From contig JACKHV010000002.1 in NCBI GenBank assembly GCA_020638835.1, positions 186,001 through 250,000 of the forward strand: a stretch of 64,000 nt of DNA. The letters run 5' to 3'. The notes beneath the pieces were generated by a model that did not search any database, had not been told where the DNA came from, and was given only the letters and a program-made list of their open reading frames with translations. Positions 36,875 through 45,724 of this stretch are shown piece after piece. The translations under genes and the position numbers were made by a program. This stretch comes from Planctomycetota bacterium (GTDB taxonomy: Bacteria > Planctomycetota > UBA1135 > GCA-002686595). How positions within the stretch are numbered: position 1 is the first letter of the stretch; every line of letters begins with the position of its first letter.

Positions 36875-38467
36875 ATGAACCAATACACCGAACACCACGC
36901 CTCGATCGATCGTCGGGGCAACCGATCGGCGAGCGCTCGAGGGGCACCGCGCAAGCGCGGCTCCGCGCTCGTGTTCTCATTGATGCTGGTCGGCATCGTC
37001 ACCGTGACGGGGATGGCGATGCTGCAGCTGCACATCTCTCGGGGACGCCGTCAAGGTCAGGCCACCGACAACAAGCGCGCGATCTACATCGCTGAGGCGG
37101 GCATCGCCGAGGCCTACCTCGCCGTTGCGCAAGGGCGCAGCGGAAACATCGCGTCGGAAGCGGAGCCTGCGCGCTTCGCCAACGGCGTGTTCTGGGTCGA
37201 GGCCGAGGACGGCGACGACGGCCAGGTCGCCTTGCGCAGCACCGGCCTGTGTCGCACGGGCCGCTTCGCGCTCTCCGTCGTCGTCGAGCGCACCTTCGAC
37301 CCGATCGCGTCGCTCGGCATGTTCGGCGGCGAGGAAGTGATCATCGGTGAAGGCGCCGTCGTGGACGGCTACGACTCGCGGGTCGGGCAGCCGCAGGACC
37401 TCAAGACGGTCCTGGGATCGCTGCTCGACGTGCGCGGCAGCGCGCGCATCTCGTCGAACGGCGACGTGACGGTCGAGTCCGGCGTGAGCACGCCCACGAC
37501 CATCCACGGCAACGTACAGCCGGGGCCCGGGCACGCCGTCATCGTCGAACCGGGCGGAACGGTGACCGGGTCGACCTTGGCGGGCGACTCCATCGTCGCG
37601 CTGCCCGACCTCGAGATGCCCGTTCTGTCCAGCGCAGGCGACGTCTCGCTCTCGCGCGAGTCGATGACCTTCCCGAGCGGCGAGGTCCGCTACGGCAACG
37701 TCTCGATCCCCACCGGCAAGAGCCTCACGCTGACCGGTCCCTCGACCGTCGTGCTCGACAACCTGCGCCTGCCCACGGGTTCCGAGCTGATCATCGACAC
37801 GACGGAAGGCGTCGTCACGCTCTTCGTCGGCACCTCGCTGCAAGTCGCGCCGGGCGCCAAGATCACGAACTCGACTCTCGACCCCGTGAACTTCGTGTTG
37901 CTCGTCGGCGCGCAGGATCCGGTGGACGTCGACGGCGACGGTGTGCTGGACGAGCCGGTCGTGTTTTCGCCCAGCGGTCAGTACGCGGGCTTCGTCTACG
38001 CGCCCTACACCGACCTCGTCATTCCTTCGGACCTGCACCTGATGGGCGGCGTCGTAGGCGAGAGTCTGACGCTCGAGCCCGGCTCGCGCCTGAGCTTCGA
38101 CGCGGCCCTGCGCTCGACGGACATCACCCTGAGCGGTCTGCCGCGACTCGTCGCGTGGCGCATCGTAGCGTTGCCCGACGTCGAAATCGTGAACCTGCGC
38201 GAGGACCCGCTGCTGAGCCTGAAGCGCGACGGCATCACCCCGACGAAGTCCAGTGACGCGGCCCTCGAGGGCTACGTCAAGATGGAGTACTTCGATGCGC
38301 ACGGCGACTTGCAAGGCTACTCGGGGCTGGCGACCGGCGTCGACTGGTCCGACGTCAAGTCGGTCGTTCGCGTGATGTGGGACGACGACTCCTTCGTCGG
38401 AGGGGAAGGACAGGAGTGGGTCAGGCCGAGCCGGGTCAAGTCGGCGTTGCTGGAAGACTGTCGATGA
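36875..38467 (+). CDS. PilX-like fibre protein, second tandem paralogue
   Basis: 530 residues, a close paralogue of the gene at 35275. By eye the first ~145 aligned residues are roughly 85 percent identical (NKRAIYIAEAGIAEAYLAVA, RSTGLCRTGRFALSVVVER). The last part shares VAWRIVALPDVEIVNLRED. The middle is more divergent, and the DPVDVDGDGVLD loop is conserved. The ATG at 36875 gives a slightly longer N-terminus than its partner. Its TGA overlaps the start of the HEAT-repeat gene by four bases. Confidence 0.83.
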   Translation: MNQYTEHHASIDRRGNRSASARGAPRKRGSALVFSLMLVGIVTVTGMAMLQLHISRGRRQGQATDNKRAIYIAEAGIAEAYLAVAQGRSGNIASEAEPARFANGVFWVEAEDGDDGQVALRSTGLCRTGRFALSVVVERTFDPIASLGMFGGEEVIIGEGAVVDGYDSRVGQPQDLKTVLGSLLDVRGSARISSNGDVTVESGVSTPTTIHGNVQPGPGHAVIVEPGGTVTGSTLAGDSIVALPDLEMPVLSSAGDVSLSRESMTFPSGEVRYGNVSIPTGKSLTLTGPSTVVLDNLRLPTGSELIIDTTEGVVTLFVGTSLQVAPGAKITNSTLDPVNFVLLVGAQDPVDVDGDGVLDEPVVFSPSGQYAGFVYAPYTDLVIPSDLHLMGGVVGESLTLEPGSRLSFDAALRSTDITLSGLPRLVAWRIVALPDVEIVNLREDPLLSLKRDGITPTKSSDAALEGYVKMEYFDAHGDLQGYSGLATGVDWSDVKSVVRVMWDDDSFVGGEGQEWVRPSRVKSALLEDCR

Positions 38468-39837
38468 GAGGACAGCGTGGTGTTCGAGCGAGGGCTCTCG
38501 CCTTCGCACTCGTCCCGGTCACGAGCTTGATCTTGCTCGGTGGGGGCTTCGTGCCGTCCGCGAGCGCGAGCGAGTCGACCTCGGGCGAGTCGTCGCGCGA
38601 GGAACTCGACAAGCTGCGCGGACTGCCGCGTTTCGTCGGGGAGTACGACCGGCTCGAGCGTGACGGGGAGCTGTCGCGGCTCTCGAGCGCCGCTTTCGAC
38701 GAGCTGCTCGTGCGCAGCGGATCCGGCACGGTCCGCGAGCTGATCGCCGCCCTGGACGGTTCGGCCGACCCCGCGTTCAGCGAGCTGCGCAGCTCCGCGC
38801 TCGACGCCGCGCTGGACGAGTACCCGGCATGGGTCGTCCGTGAGTTGCGCGGGATCACGGCGGGAGGAGCACGCCCCACGCGCCGCGTCCTCGACGCCCT
38901 CGTCGTACTCGAGCTGCGCGGGGGCGCGGGCGAGCTGGAGACGGCCCGCGAGCTGGTCGACCCTCACGATCCTGAGCAGCGTCCCGATCGCGGTTGCTTG
39001 CGCGCCTACGAAGCCGCGATGACGGCCATGCTGTCGCGCGACCGTCGCGCGATCCGCGTGCTCGAGGACGACTGGGACAAGTGGCCCGAGAACCTCTGGA
39101 TCGCGACGGTCAAGTCTGTCGGCGGTGCGGGTAGCTCCGCGGCGCTGGACCTGTTGACGTGGCTGCTGCAGGACGCGCAGGGGACGCACGAGTTCCTCGT
39201 GCAGCAGATCGGACGCGTCGGCGAGTCGTCGAGTCTGCCCGGCGACTTCGCCCTGCACTCGACGCTCATCGACCTCGCCTCGAGCCAGCAACCGGGCCTG
39301 CGCCGCGAAGCGTGCATGACGCTCGGCAAGCTGCAGTGTTCGGAGGCGATCGACACCTTGATCGCGGGGCTCGGTGATTCGAGTCCCGGAGTGCGCGACG
39401 CCGCCCTCTGGTCCCTGCAGACGATCACCGGCAAAAACATGAAGCCGGAGATGGATCGTTGGAGGTCCTGGTACGCCGTCGAGGTGCGCTGGTGGCGCGA
39501 CGAATTCCCCGCGCTGCAGGAGAAACTCCACTCCGACGACGTCGCCGTCGTGGGGGTCGCGATCCGCGAGCTCGGGCGCCGCAAGCTGCGCCGCCACGAA
39601 CTCGCGACCGAGCTCGTTCCACTCCTCGACGACCCGCGCGAAGGCGTGGTCTGCATGACCATCGCCGGACTCGGTGCGCTGGGTTCCGCCGTGGCGGTCG
39701 AGCCGCTCGTCGAGCAGCTGGACGCCGAGCCCCGCGAGGTGCGCGACCTCGCCCTGCGGGCGCTGCAGTCGATCACTGGACGTGACGACCTGCCGGCCGA
39801 GAAGCAGGCCTGGTCGGGCTCCTGGCAGCGACGTTAG
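38464..39837 (+). CDS. Secreted HEAT-repeat protein
   Basis: 457 residues from ATG at 38464, overlapping the previous TGA. The signal peptide ends PSASA. The C-terminal half has several HEAT/PBS-lyase-like helical repeats, such as RREACMTLGKLQCSEAIDTL, VRDAALWSLQTI, VCMTIAGLGALGSAVAVEPL and VRDLALRALQSITG. HEAT repeats form a curved scaffold for protein binding. Its position after the PilX-like pair suggests an export- or assembly-associated role, which is inference. No catalytic motif seen. Confidence 0.83.
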   Translation: MRGQRGVRARALAFALVPVTSLILLGGGFVPSASASESTSGESSREELDKLRGLPRFVGEYDRLERDGELSRLSSAAFDELLVRSGSGTVRELIAALDGSADPAFSELRSSALDAALDEYPAWVVRELRGITAGGARPTRRVLDALVVLELRGGAGELETARELVDPHDPEQRPDRGCLRAYEAAMTAMLSRDRRAIRVLEDDWDKWPENLWIATVKSVGGAGSSAALDLLTWLLQDAQGTHEFLVQQIGRVGESSSLPGDFALHSTLIDLASSQQPGLRREACMTLGKLQCSEAIDTLIAGLGDSSPGVRDAALWSLQTITGKNMKPEMDRWRSWYAVEVRWWRDEFPALQEKLHSDDVAVVGVAIRELGRRKLRRHELATELVPLLDDPREGVVCMTIAGLGALGSAVAVEPLVEQLDAEPREVRDLALRALQSITGRDDLPAEKQAWSGSWQRR

Positions 39838-39992
39838 GCGGCCTGCCGGACCCGCTCGAGCGGCCCTTGGCGGCGCGCTCGAAGCTCGTTCCAGAAGCCC
39901 CGGGATCGCTAAGGATTCTCGTTTCGAGGCTCCGATAGGTGCGCAGGGCTCCCCGCTCCGTCCCACCTCCCTCCACCCCGCAGCGTCCCCTC

Positions 39993-40460
39993 ATGGCCCA
40001 GTACAAACGCAGGAAGAAACTGATCAATCCCCGGCTCCAGCTGTGGATGACCGGCGTGTTCCTCGGTCTCACCGCCCTGTCGCTGCTGATGCAGCTGATG
40101 CTCTTCATGCTGATGATGAGCGACGTGGCCCTGACCCTGCCCAACGACGGCGACCTGATGTGGGACCAGCTGAGCGAACGGCTGTTGTTCGTCATCGGCA
40201 CCTCGTTCATGGTGTTCCTGCCCCTGACGCTGCTCGTCGGCATCCTGACGACGTTCCGCGTCGCGGGTCCGGTGTTCGTCTTCCACCGCTTCCTGAAGAA
40301 CATCCGCGAGGGGAACGACCCCGGCGTGATCCGCCTGCGCAAGGGGGACAAGCTGCACGACCTGGCGGACGCGATGAACGCCGCCTACGCGGCGATCAAA
40401 GAGCGCGAGGACGACGTCGTCGCGAACACGGGAACGACGGAGCAGGCCGACGCGGCCTGA
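39993..40460 (+). CDS. Small membrane protein with HAMP-like region
   Basis: 155 residues from ATG at 39993, chosen because earlier in-frame codons read as Pro/Arg-rich non-coding sequence. Two membrane helices (PRLQLWMTGVFLGLTALSLL and MVFLPLTLLVGILTTFRVAG) enclose a short periplasmic loop. The second leads into FHRFLKNIREGNDPGVIRL and DKLHDLADAMNAAYAAIKER, a HAMP-type linker. No output domain follows. It directly precedes the histidine kinase (30 bases) and may be its sensory partner. Confidence 0.82.
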   Translation: MAQYKRRKKLINPRLQLWMTGVFLGLTALSLLMQLMLFMLMMSDVALTLPNDGDLMWDQLSERLLFVIGTSFMVFLPLTLLVGILTTFRVAGPVFVFHRFLKNIREGNDPGVIRLRKGDKLHDLADAMNAAYAAIKEREDDVVANTGTTEQADAA

Positions 40461-40490
40461 GGCCGGACGAGGCCGAGCGAGGAGCCACGC

Positions 40491-42446
40491 GTGAAGCTGC
40501 AACCGAAGATCGTCCTCATCCTCTCCGCCGTCGTCGTGACCTATGCGACGTCGGACAGCATGGTGCAGCGCATCACGCTGCAGCGGATCTTCGAGAAGAC
40601 CGAGAACGAGTTCGCGCAGAAGAACACCGTGCGCGTGAAGGAAGCGCTCGAGGAACAACTCGAGGTGATCGACTCGCGCTGCCAGGACTGGGCCGAGCAA
40701 CCCGGCGTCATCGACGCTTTCTGGGACACGCCCCACTTCGCGGAGGAACTGACGCGCAAGGTGCGCAACTCCCCGTCCGTCGACCTGCTGTGCATCGCGG
40801 ACGCGAATGGCGAGATCCTCTGGAAGGCAGCCTATCTGCCGACCAGCGGTGTCGGTCGCACGGAGTCCATCGACGCCGTGCTGCCGCTCCAGAACGGCAA
40901 GCTGCCCGCGAAGCTGATGACCGGCGACCAGCCGGAGGAGCTTGCGAGGGGAATCTTGGGTCCGATCCGCGGATACCTCTCGACGCCCGCGGGCGTGATG
41001 CTCACGAGCTCGCGTCCGATCTGGGGCGCGAACAAGACCGTGCTCGGGAAGCTGGTCGTGGGGCGCTTGCTCGCCGGCGATCTGCTCGAAGAGCTGCAGG
41101 TGCGCACCGAGACCGAGGACATCGACGCGCGCTTCCTGCACAACACGGGCGACAACCAGCGCCTGGTGTCGTTCGCCGACCGCTGGGACGGTGAGCCGCT
41201 GATCGAGGTCGACGGCCCCGACAGCCTGACGGTCTTCCACCTGTTCGACTCGCGCCTCGAGGAGGAACCGCTGGTCTTCAGCGCGTCCGTGGACCGCGAG
41301 ATCAGCCGCGCGGGAGCCGCCGCGATGCGCTACTCGCTCGTCTCGACGGTCGCGGCGGGCCTGCTCGTGCTCTTCGTCCTGCTGTTCGTGCTGAAGCGCA
41401 TCGTGGTGAAGCCGATCCAGCAGCTGACTCAGAACGCGCTCGTGATCGGGCAGGACGAGACTTCGAAGGTCGAGTTCGACCTGGGACGCGGCGACGAGGT
41501 CGGAACCCTCGCCAGCGAGTTCGACAGCATGATGCGCAAGCTCGCGAAGTCGCGTCAGGCGCTCGTCGAGACCGCGCGCGAGGCCGGCATGTCGGAGATC
41601 GCCACGGGCATCCTGCACAACGTCGGCAACGTGCTGAACAGCGTGAACGTCTCGGCGACGATGCTTGACCAGAAGACGCGGTCCTTGGCCGTCGGGGACC
41701 TCGAGGCTTTGCACGGCATCATCAAGGAACACGCGGACGACCTCGGGCGCTTCCTCGAGGAGGACCCGCGCGGGAAACACCTCGAGCCCTTCATCGGTGC
41801 GATCACGGAACAGATGCGCACCGCGCAGAGCGGCATGGCCGCGGAGCTCGGCTCGCTCGTCAAGGGCATCGAACACATCCGCACGCTGGTGGCCTCGCAG
41901 CAGGACTACGTGCGCAACGAGGACGTCATCGAATCCGTCGACCTCGGCGCGCAGCTCGACCGCGCCTGCGAGATCTCCTCGACCGCCGGTGGCGAACACG
42001 TCACTCCGGTCGAGATCGTGCGCGATTACGCGAACCTGCCTGAAGCGCGCACTGCGCGCCACAAGCTGCTGGAGATCCTGGTCAACCTGATCCAGAACGC
42101 ACGGCAGGCCATGTGCCATGCCGAGGTGACCGAGCGCGTGCTGACGCTGCGCACCGAGCGCTGCGGCGACGACCGCGTGCGCCTCTCGATCATCGACACG
42201 GGTGTCGGCATCGCCGCCGAGCACCTCGTCGACGTCTTCAACTACGGCTTCACGACCAAGCCCAACGGCCACGGCTTCGGGCTGCACGCGGCGGCGAACG
42301 CCGCGACCGAGATCCACGGCTCCCTGAGCGTCCACAGCGACGGTCCCGGAGCGGGAGCCACCTTCACCCTCGAGATTCCCCTCGGGCTCAAGGCCGAGGT
42401 CAAGCCGACCTCTTCCAAGTCCGCCCCCCCCGTGCTTTCGCGATGA
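40491..42446 (+). CDS. CHASE4-like/HAMP sensor histidine kinase
   Basis: 651 residues from GTG at 40491, with GAGGAG a few bases upstream. An N-terminal helix, a ~250-residue periplasmic sensor reminiscent of CHASE4 (SRCQDWAEQPGVIDAFWD) and a second helix (AAGLLVLFVLLFVLKRIVV) are followed by HAMP. The dimerisation helix carries MSEIATGILHNVGNVLNSV with the putative phospho-His. The ATPase domain has LVNLIQNARQAM (N box), IIDTGVGI (G1) and GHGFGLH (G2). It overlaps the next gene, a receiver-kinase hybrid, by four bases, and the two are likely cognate. Confidence 0.92.
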   Translation: MKLQPKIVLILSAVVVTYATSDSMVQRITLQRIFEKTENEFAQKNTVRVKEALEEQLEVIDSRCQDWAEQPGVIDAFWDTPHFAEELTRKVRNSPSVDLLCIADANGEILWKAAYLPTSGVGRTESIDAVLPLQNGKLPAKLMTGDQPEELARGILGPIRGYLSTPAGVMLTSSRPIWGANKTVLGKLVVGRLLAGDLLEELQVRTETEDIDARFLHNTGDNQRLVSFADRWDGEPLIEVDGPDSLTVFHLFDSRLEEEPLVFSASVDREISRAGAAAMRYSLVSTVAAGLLVLFVLLFVLKRIVVKPIQQLTQNALVIGQDETSKVEFDLGRGDEVGTLASEFDSMMRKLAKSRQALVETAREAGMSEIATGILHNVGNVLNSVNVSATMLDQKTRSLAVGDLEALHGIIKEHADDLGRFLEEDPRGKHLEPFIGAITEQMRTAQSGMAAELGSLVKGIEHIRTLVASQQDYVRNEDVIESVDLGAQLDRACEISSTAGGEHVTPVEIVRDYANLPEARTARHKLLEILVNLIQNARQAMCHAEVTERVLTLRTERCGDDRVRLSIIDTGVGIAAEHLVDVFNYGFTTKPNGHGFGLHAAANAATEIHGSLSVHSDGPGAGATFTLEIPLGLKAEVKPTSSKSAPPVLSR

Positions 42447-43771
42447 GCAACAGAGAGACCAACCGTCGAGTCCTGCTCGTGGACGACAATCAGGCGATCC
42501 ACGACGACTACCGCAAGATCCTCGCGCCCGCCGACGCGGCGCAGCAGGCGGGCCTGATGGACGCGCGCGCGGCCTTCCTCGGCGCGAGCAGCCCCGCGCC
42601 GCAATCGACGCAGCCCACCTTCGAGATCGAGTCGGCGTTGCAGGGACAGGCGGCCTACGAGCTGGTACGCGTCGCGATGGGCGAAGGGCGGCCCTACGCC
42701 GTGGCATTCGTCGACATGCGCATGCCTCCCGGCTGGGACGGCGTCGAGACGATCCAGAAGCTCTGGGATCTCGACCCCGACCTGCAAGTCGTGATCTGCA
42801 CGGCCTTCTCGGACTACTCCTGGGAGGAGACCGTCTCGAAGCTCGGCGTGTCGGACAAGCTGCTGATCCTCAAGAAACCCTTCGACGCGATCGAGATCCG
42901 TCAGATGGCGAGCTCGCTGGTCGAGAAGTGGAACACGACCGCACGCGAGCGTGAGCTGATCGAGGAGCTGAAGCGCACCGAGCGCGAGGTGCGTGCGTAC
43001 GCGACTTCGCTCGAGACCGTGAACCGCGCGATGGTGACCTCGCGTGCCGTGGCGGACCGCGCCGCGGAGTCGCGCAACGAGCTGCTCTCGCACCTCAGCA
43101 ACGAAGTCGGCGTGCGCCTCGCGGAGGTCGCCGAGAAGGCGCACGAGCTGCTGCCGCCCGAGGGCGCCGGCAAGGAGTACCTGGAGCAGTTCGAGACCTT
43201 CGTCGACGCGAGCACGCACCTCGTGCGCCGGATCGACGAAGTCCTCGACATGACGAACATGGAGTCCGGGCGCGCGGTCGTCGAGCTGGCGCCGTGTTCC
43301 GTCGCGGAACTCGTCACGGACGTCTGCGACCGCCTGCGCCCGAAGGCGGAGGCGAAGGGCCTCGAGTTCTCCTGCGAGCTGGCGGACTGCCTGCCCGCGT
43401 CGGTGATGGGTGAGCCCGAGCGCATCACGCAGGTCCTCGAGAACCTGATCGAGAACGGCATCTGCTTCACGCAGCGCGGCTCGGTCAGCGTGAGCGTCAC
43501 CTCCGAACACACCACGGACACCAAGCACCAACGCATCAGCTTCGAGGTGTGCGACACGGGCGCCGGGATCTCAAAGGACCGCATCAACGAGCTGTTCGAG
43601 CCGCTCGAGCGCGACGAGGAGCACGGTGGCGGGTCGGGCTTCGGCCTTGCCATCGCGCAACGCATCGCTTACCTGCTCGGCGGAGAGATCAAGGCGAGCA
43701 GCGAGGAAGGCGTGGGCAGCAGCTTCACGCTGGTGCTCGAGCTGGACGTCGCGGACCACGTCGTGGCCTGA
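42443..43771 (+). CDS. Receiver-histidine kinase hybrid (response regulator with C-terminal kinase domain)
   Basis: 442 residues. The receiver domain has D14-D15 in LLVDDNQ, the phospho-acceptor D91 in FVDMRMPPGWDG and the Lys in LKKPFD. Between beta-1 and the acceptor lies a ~40-residue insert rich in Ala. A coiled-coil linker (EELKRTEREVRAYATSLETV) precedes the kinase helix ELLSHLSNEV. The ATPase domain has ENLIENGICFTQRG (N box), VCDTGAGIS, and GSGFGLAIAQRI. It probably receives phosphate from the upstream kinase and passes it on. No DNA-binding domain. Confidence 0.9.
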   Translation: MSNRETNRRVLLVDDNQAIHDDYRKILAPADAAQQAGLMDARAAFLGASSPAPQSTQPTFEIESALQGQAAYELVRVAMGEGRPYAVAFVDMRMPPGWDGVETIQKLWDLDPDLQVVICTAFSDYSWEETVSKLGVSDKLLILKKPFDAIEIRQMASSLVEKWNTTARERELIEELKRTEREVRAYATSLETVNRAMVTSRAVADRAAESRNELLSHLSNEVGVRLAEVAEKAHELLPPEGAGKEYLEQFETFVDASTHLVRRIDEVLDMTNMESGRAVVELAPCSVAELVTDVCDRLRPKAEAKGLEFSCELADCLPASVMGEPERITQVLENLIENGICFTQRGSVSVSVTSEHTTDTKHQRISFEVCDTGAGISKDRINELFEPLERDEEHGGGSGFGLAIAQRIAYLLGGEIKASSEEGVGSSFTLVLELDVADHVVA

Positions 43772-43792
43772 CGGTCGCGAGCGGAACGGAAG

Positions 43793-43832
43793 CGGGCGCG
43801 CGCCGCAGCATGGCAGTGCGCGCCCGTTCTTT
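43793..43832 (+). terminator. Rho-independent-type terminator after the kinase pair
   Basis: A nine-base inverted repeat, CGGGCGCGC (43793-43801) and GCGCGCCCG (43818-43826), is followed at once by TTCTTTC. It lies in the 84-base gap between the kinase operon and the convergent EAL gene, and fits a terminator for the + strand transcript. Confidence 0.6.
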
Positions 43833-43855
43833 CGTCGCGGGCGGAGCGTCGCGCC

Positions 43856-45559
43856 TCAGGCGCGCTCGAGGAAGCCCTCGACCTCCGCGGCGGGGACTGG
43901 CGGGCTGAACAAGTAGCCCTGGATCTGGTCGCACTGCAGGATGCGCAGGAATGAGAGCTGGCTCTCCGTCTCGACACCCTCGGCGATCACTTTCAGGTTC
44001 AGGTTCTGACCCAGCAGAATGATCGACGTCGCGATGGCGGCGTCGTCGGAGTTCTGCGTGATGTCGCGGACGAAGGAGCGGTCGATCTTCAGTGCGTCGA
44101 TCGGGAAGCCCTTGAGGTAGCTGAGCGACGAGTAGCCGGTGCCGAAGTCGTCGATCGACAAGTAGATGCCGGCGGCTTTCAGGCGACGCAGCGTGTCGAT
44201 CGTCTGGTGCAAGTCCTGCATCAGCATGCTCTCGGTCACCTCGAGCTCGAGCAGCGACGGTTCGAGCTGCGTGCGCTGCAGCGTCTGCGTGATCACTTGC
44301 AACAGGTCGGGCTGGCGGAACTGGACGGGCGAGAGGTTGACCGCCATGCGGATCGGCTCGTAGCCCGCGTCGACCCAGGCCTTGCACTGGCGGCACGCCT
44401 CTTCGAGCACCCAGGCGCCGATCGGGACGATCTGTCCGGACTCCTCGGCGAGCGGGATGAACTGCGCGGGCGAGACCATTCCGAGCTCGGGGTGCTGCCA
44501 GCGTACGAGCGCCTCCATGCCGACCACGCGCCGCGTGTTGATGTCGACCTTGGGTTGGTAGAAGACGCGCAGCTCTTCGTTCTCGACCGCGCGCTCGAGG
44601 CTGCGCTCGAGCGTCAGGCGCTCGAAGACCCACTGGTTGGTGGAGGAGTTGCGGAAGTGGAGGCTGCCAGGGCCGTCTTCGCGGGCGTGACGGGCGGCTT
44701 CGTGCGCGGCGGAGAGCAGCGCCGTCGCGTCCTTGCCGTCCTCGGGGCTCGTCGCGATGCCGATGCACAGTCCGCTGCCGGAGAGTCCGGATCCCGAGCG
44801 TTGCGCGGAGACGTGTTCTTGCAGCGTGCGTCCGAGCTTCGCGGCGTCGTGGATGCGCGTCAGCTCGCCGACGACGATCACGTACTGCCCGTCGTCGTCG
44901 CGGGTGAGGTGAACGCGGCCGCGCGTGAAGCTGATGCGCTCGAGGTCCTGGTAGTCGCCGAGTGCGGCCTGCAGGTGCTCTTCGAGCCGTGCTTCCAGCG
45001 CCGAGTCGCTGTCCCCGAGCATGATCACGAGCACGGCGACGTGTAGATCCGTGCCGCGCGTGCGGTCGATCGCGCTGAACACCAATTCCTGCAGGTTTCC
45101 GCTGTCGAGTGCCAGCGGCTGCTTCCGCGGGGTCGAGGCCGTGGTCTCGCGCAGCGGATCCGAGGAGAGCTCGAGGGCGGTACGCAGACGGTGCCCGACG
45201 AGGGCCTGCGGGCAGCTGGCTTCCAGGAACTCGGTGGCTCCCGCCAGGCACGCCTCCGCGAAGTCCGCGGCGTCCGCGCCGGCGCCGTGCAGCATCAGGA
45301 TCGGCGTGTGCTTCGCCTCGGGGCGCGCCCGAAGCGTGCGGCAGAGGTCGACGGCCTTGCCCTCGGGCAGCTGCATGTCGATCAGCACCAGGTCGGGGCG
45401 CGAGGTGCGAAAGGCCTCGAGGGCGGTGCGCGCCTCTTCGGCTTGCACCATCGAGCAGCCGGTGTCGGTGAGAGCTTGCGCGAGCTGCTTCGCGACCTCC
45501 GAGCCGTAGGCGGAGACGAAGAGCAGCGTGGTGGTGGCTTGGAAGGCGGGTTGGGTCAT
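43856..45559 (-). CDS. Receiver / degenerate GGDEF / EAL cyclic-di-GMP phosphodiesterase
   Basis: 567 residues. The N-terminal receiver has the acceptor D61 (VLIDMQLPEG), but the acidic pair normally at the end of beta-1 is missing (LLFVSAYGSEV), so its phosphorylation is doubtful. A central GGDEF-like region reads RDDDGQYVIV in place of the signature and should be inactive. The EAL domain looks complete: E349-A-L-V-R-W, NLSPVQF, EVTES, DDFGTGYSSL, LKIDRSFV, AEGVET and QGYLF. It probably hydrolyses c-di-GMP, tying this locus to motility or surface-attachment control alongside the pilus genes upstream. Confidence 0.93.
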   Translation of the reverse strand: MTQPAFQATTTLLFVSAYGSEVAKQLAQALTDTGCSMVQAEEARTALEAFRTSRPDLVLIDMQLPEGKAVDLCRTLRARPEAKHTPILMLHGAGADAADFAEACLAGATEFLEASCPQALVGHRLRTALELSSDPLRETTASTPRKQPLALDSGNLQELVFSAIDRTRGTDLHVAVLVIMLGDSDSALEARLEEHLQAALGDYQDLERISFTRGRVHLTRDDDGQYVIVVGELTRIHDAAKLGRTLQEHVSAQRSGSGLSGSGLCIGIATSPEDGKDATALLSAAHEAARHAREDGPGSLHFRNSSTNQWVFERLTLERSLERAVENEELRVFYQPKVDINTRRVVGMEALVRWQHPELGMVSPAQFIPLAEESGQIVPIGAWVLEEACRQCKAWVDAGYEPIRMAVNLSPVQFRQPDLLQVITQTLQRTQLEPSLLELEVTESMLMQDLHQTIDTLRRLKAAGIYLSIDDFGTGYSSLSYLKGFPIDALKIDRSFVRDITQNSDDAAIATSIILLGQNLNLKVIAEGVETESQLSFLRILQCDQIQGYLFSPPVPAAEVEGFLERA

Positions 45560-45612
45560 GGGGGATCCTGCCGGGGGAGGTCGGATCCCTGAGATCGACT
45601 GCGGCGCCGAGA

Positions 45613-45646
45613 ATCCTGGGCCGCGGGGCCCGGGGGGGCCCAGGAT
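45613..45646. other. GC-rich inverted repeat between EAL gene and small lipoprotein gene
   Basis: ATCCTGGGCC (45613-45622) and GGCCCAGGAT (45637-45646) form a perfect ten-base stem around a G-rich loop (GCGGGGCCCGGGGG). It lies in the 165-base gap downstream of the lipoprotein gene and upstream of the EAL gene, both on the - strand. It could terminate the former or affect the leader of the latter. There is no T tract. Confidence 0.5.
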
Positions 45647-45724
45647 CGGGAATCGGGCGCCGTGGCGGGCTGATTCCGCCGCGCAGGGGCCCCTCGGGCC
45701 CTCCGCAGACGGCCGCGCGGCGGG

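Larger units (their letters stand above)
35275..38467 (+). repeat. Tandem duplication of the PilX-like gene
   Basis: Two consecutive genes encode proteins of 521 and 530 residues that align end to end. The N-terminal helix, AEAG motif and C-terminal VAWRIVALPDVEIV block are conserved, and a diverged central stalk separates them. This is a gene duplication in direct orientation with only 34 bases between the copies. Confidence 0.85.

Noticed and set aside
39838..39992. An upstream extension of the HAMP protein from 39939
   Set aside because: The added residues are Pro/Arg-rich and correspond to a C-rich leader; ATG at 39993 gives a typical start before the first helix.
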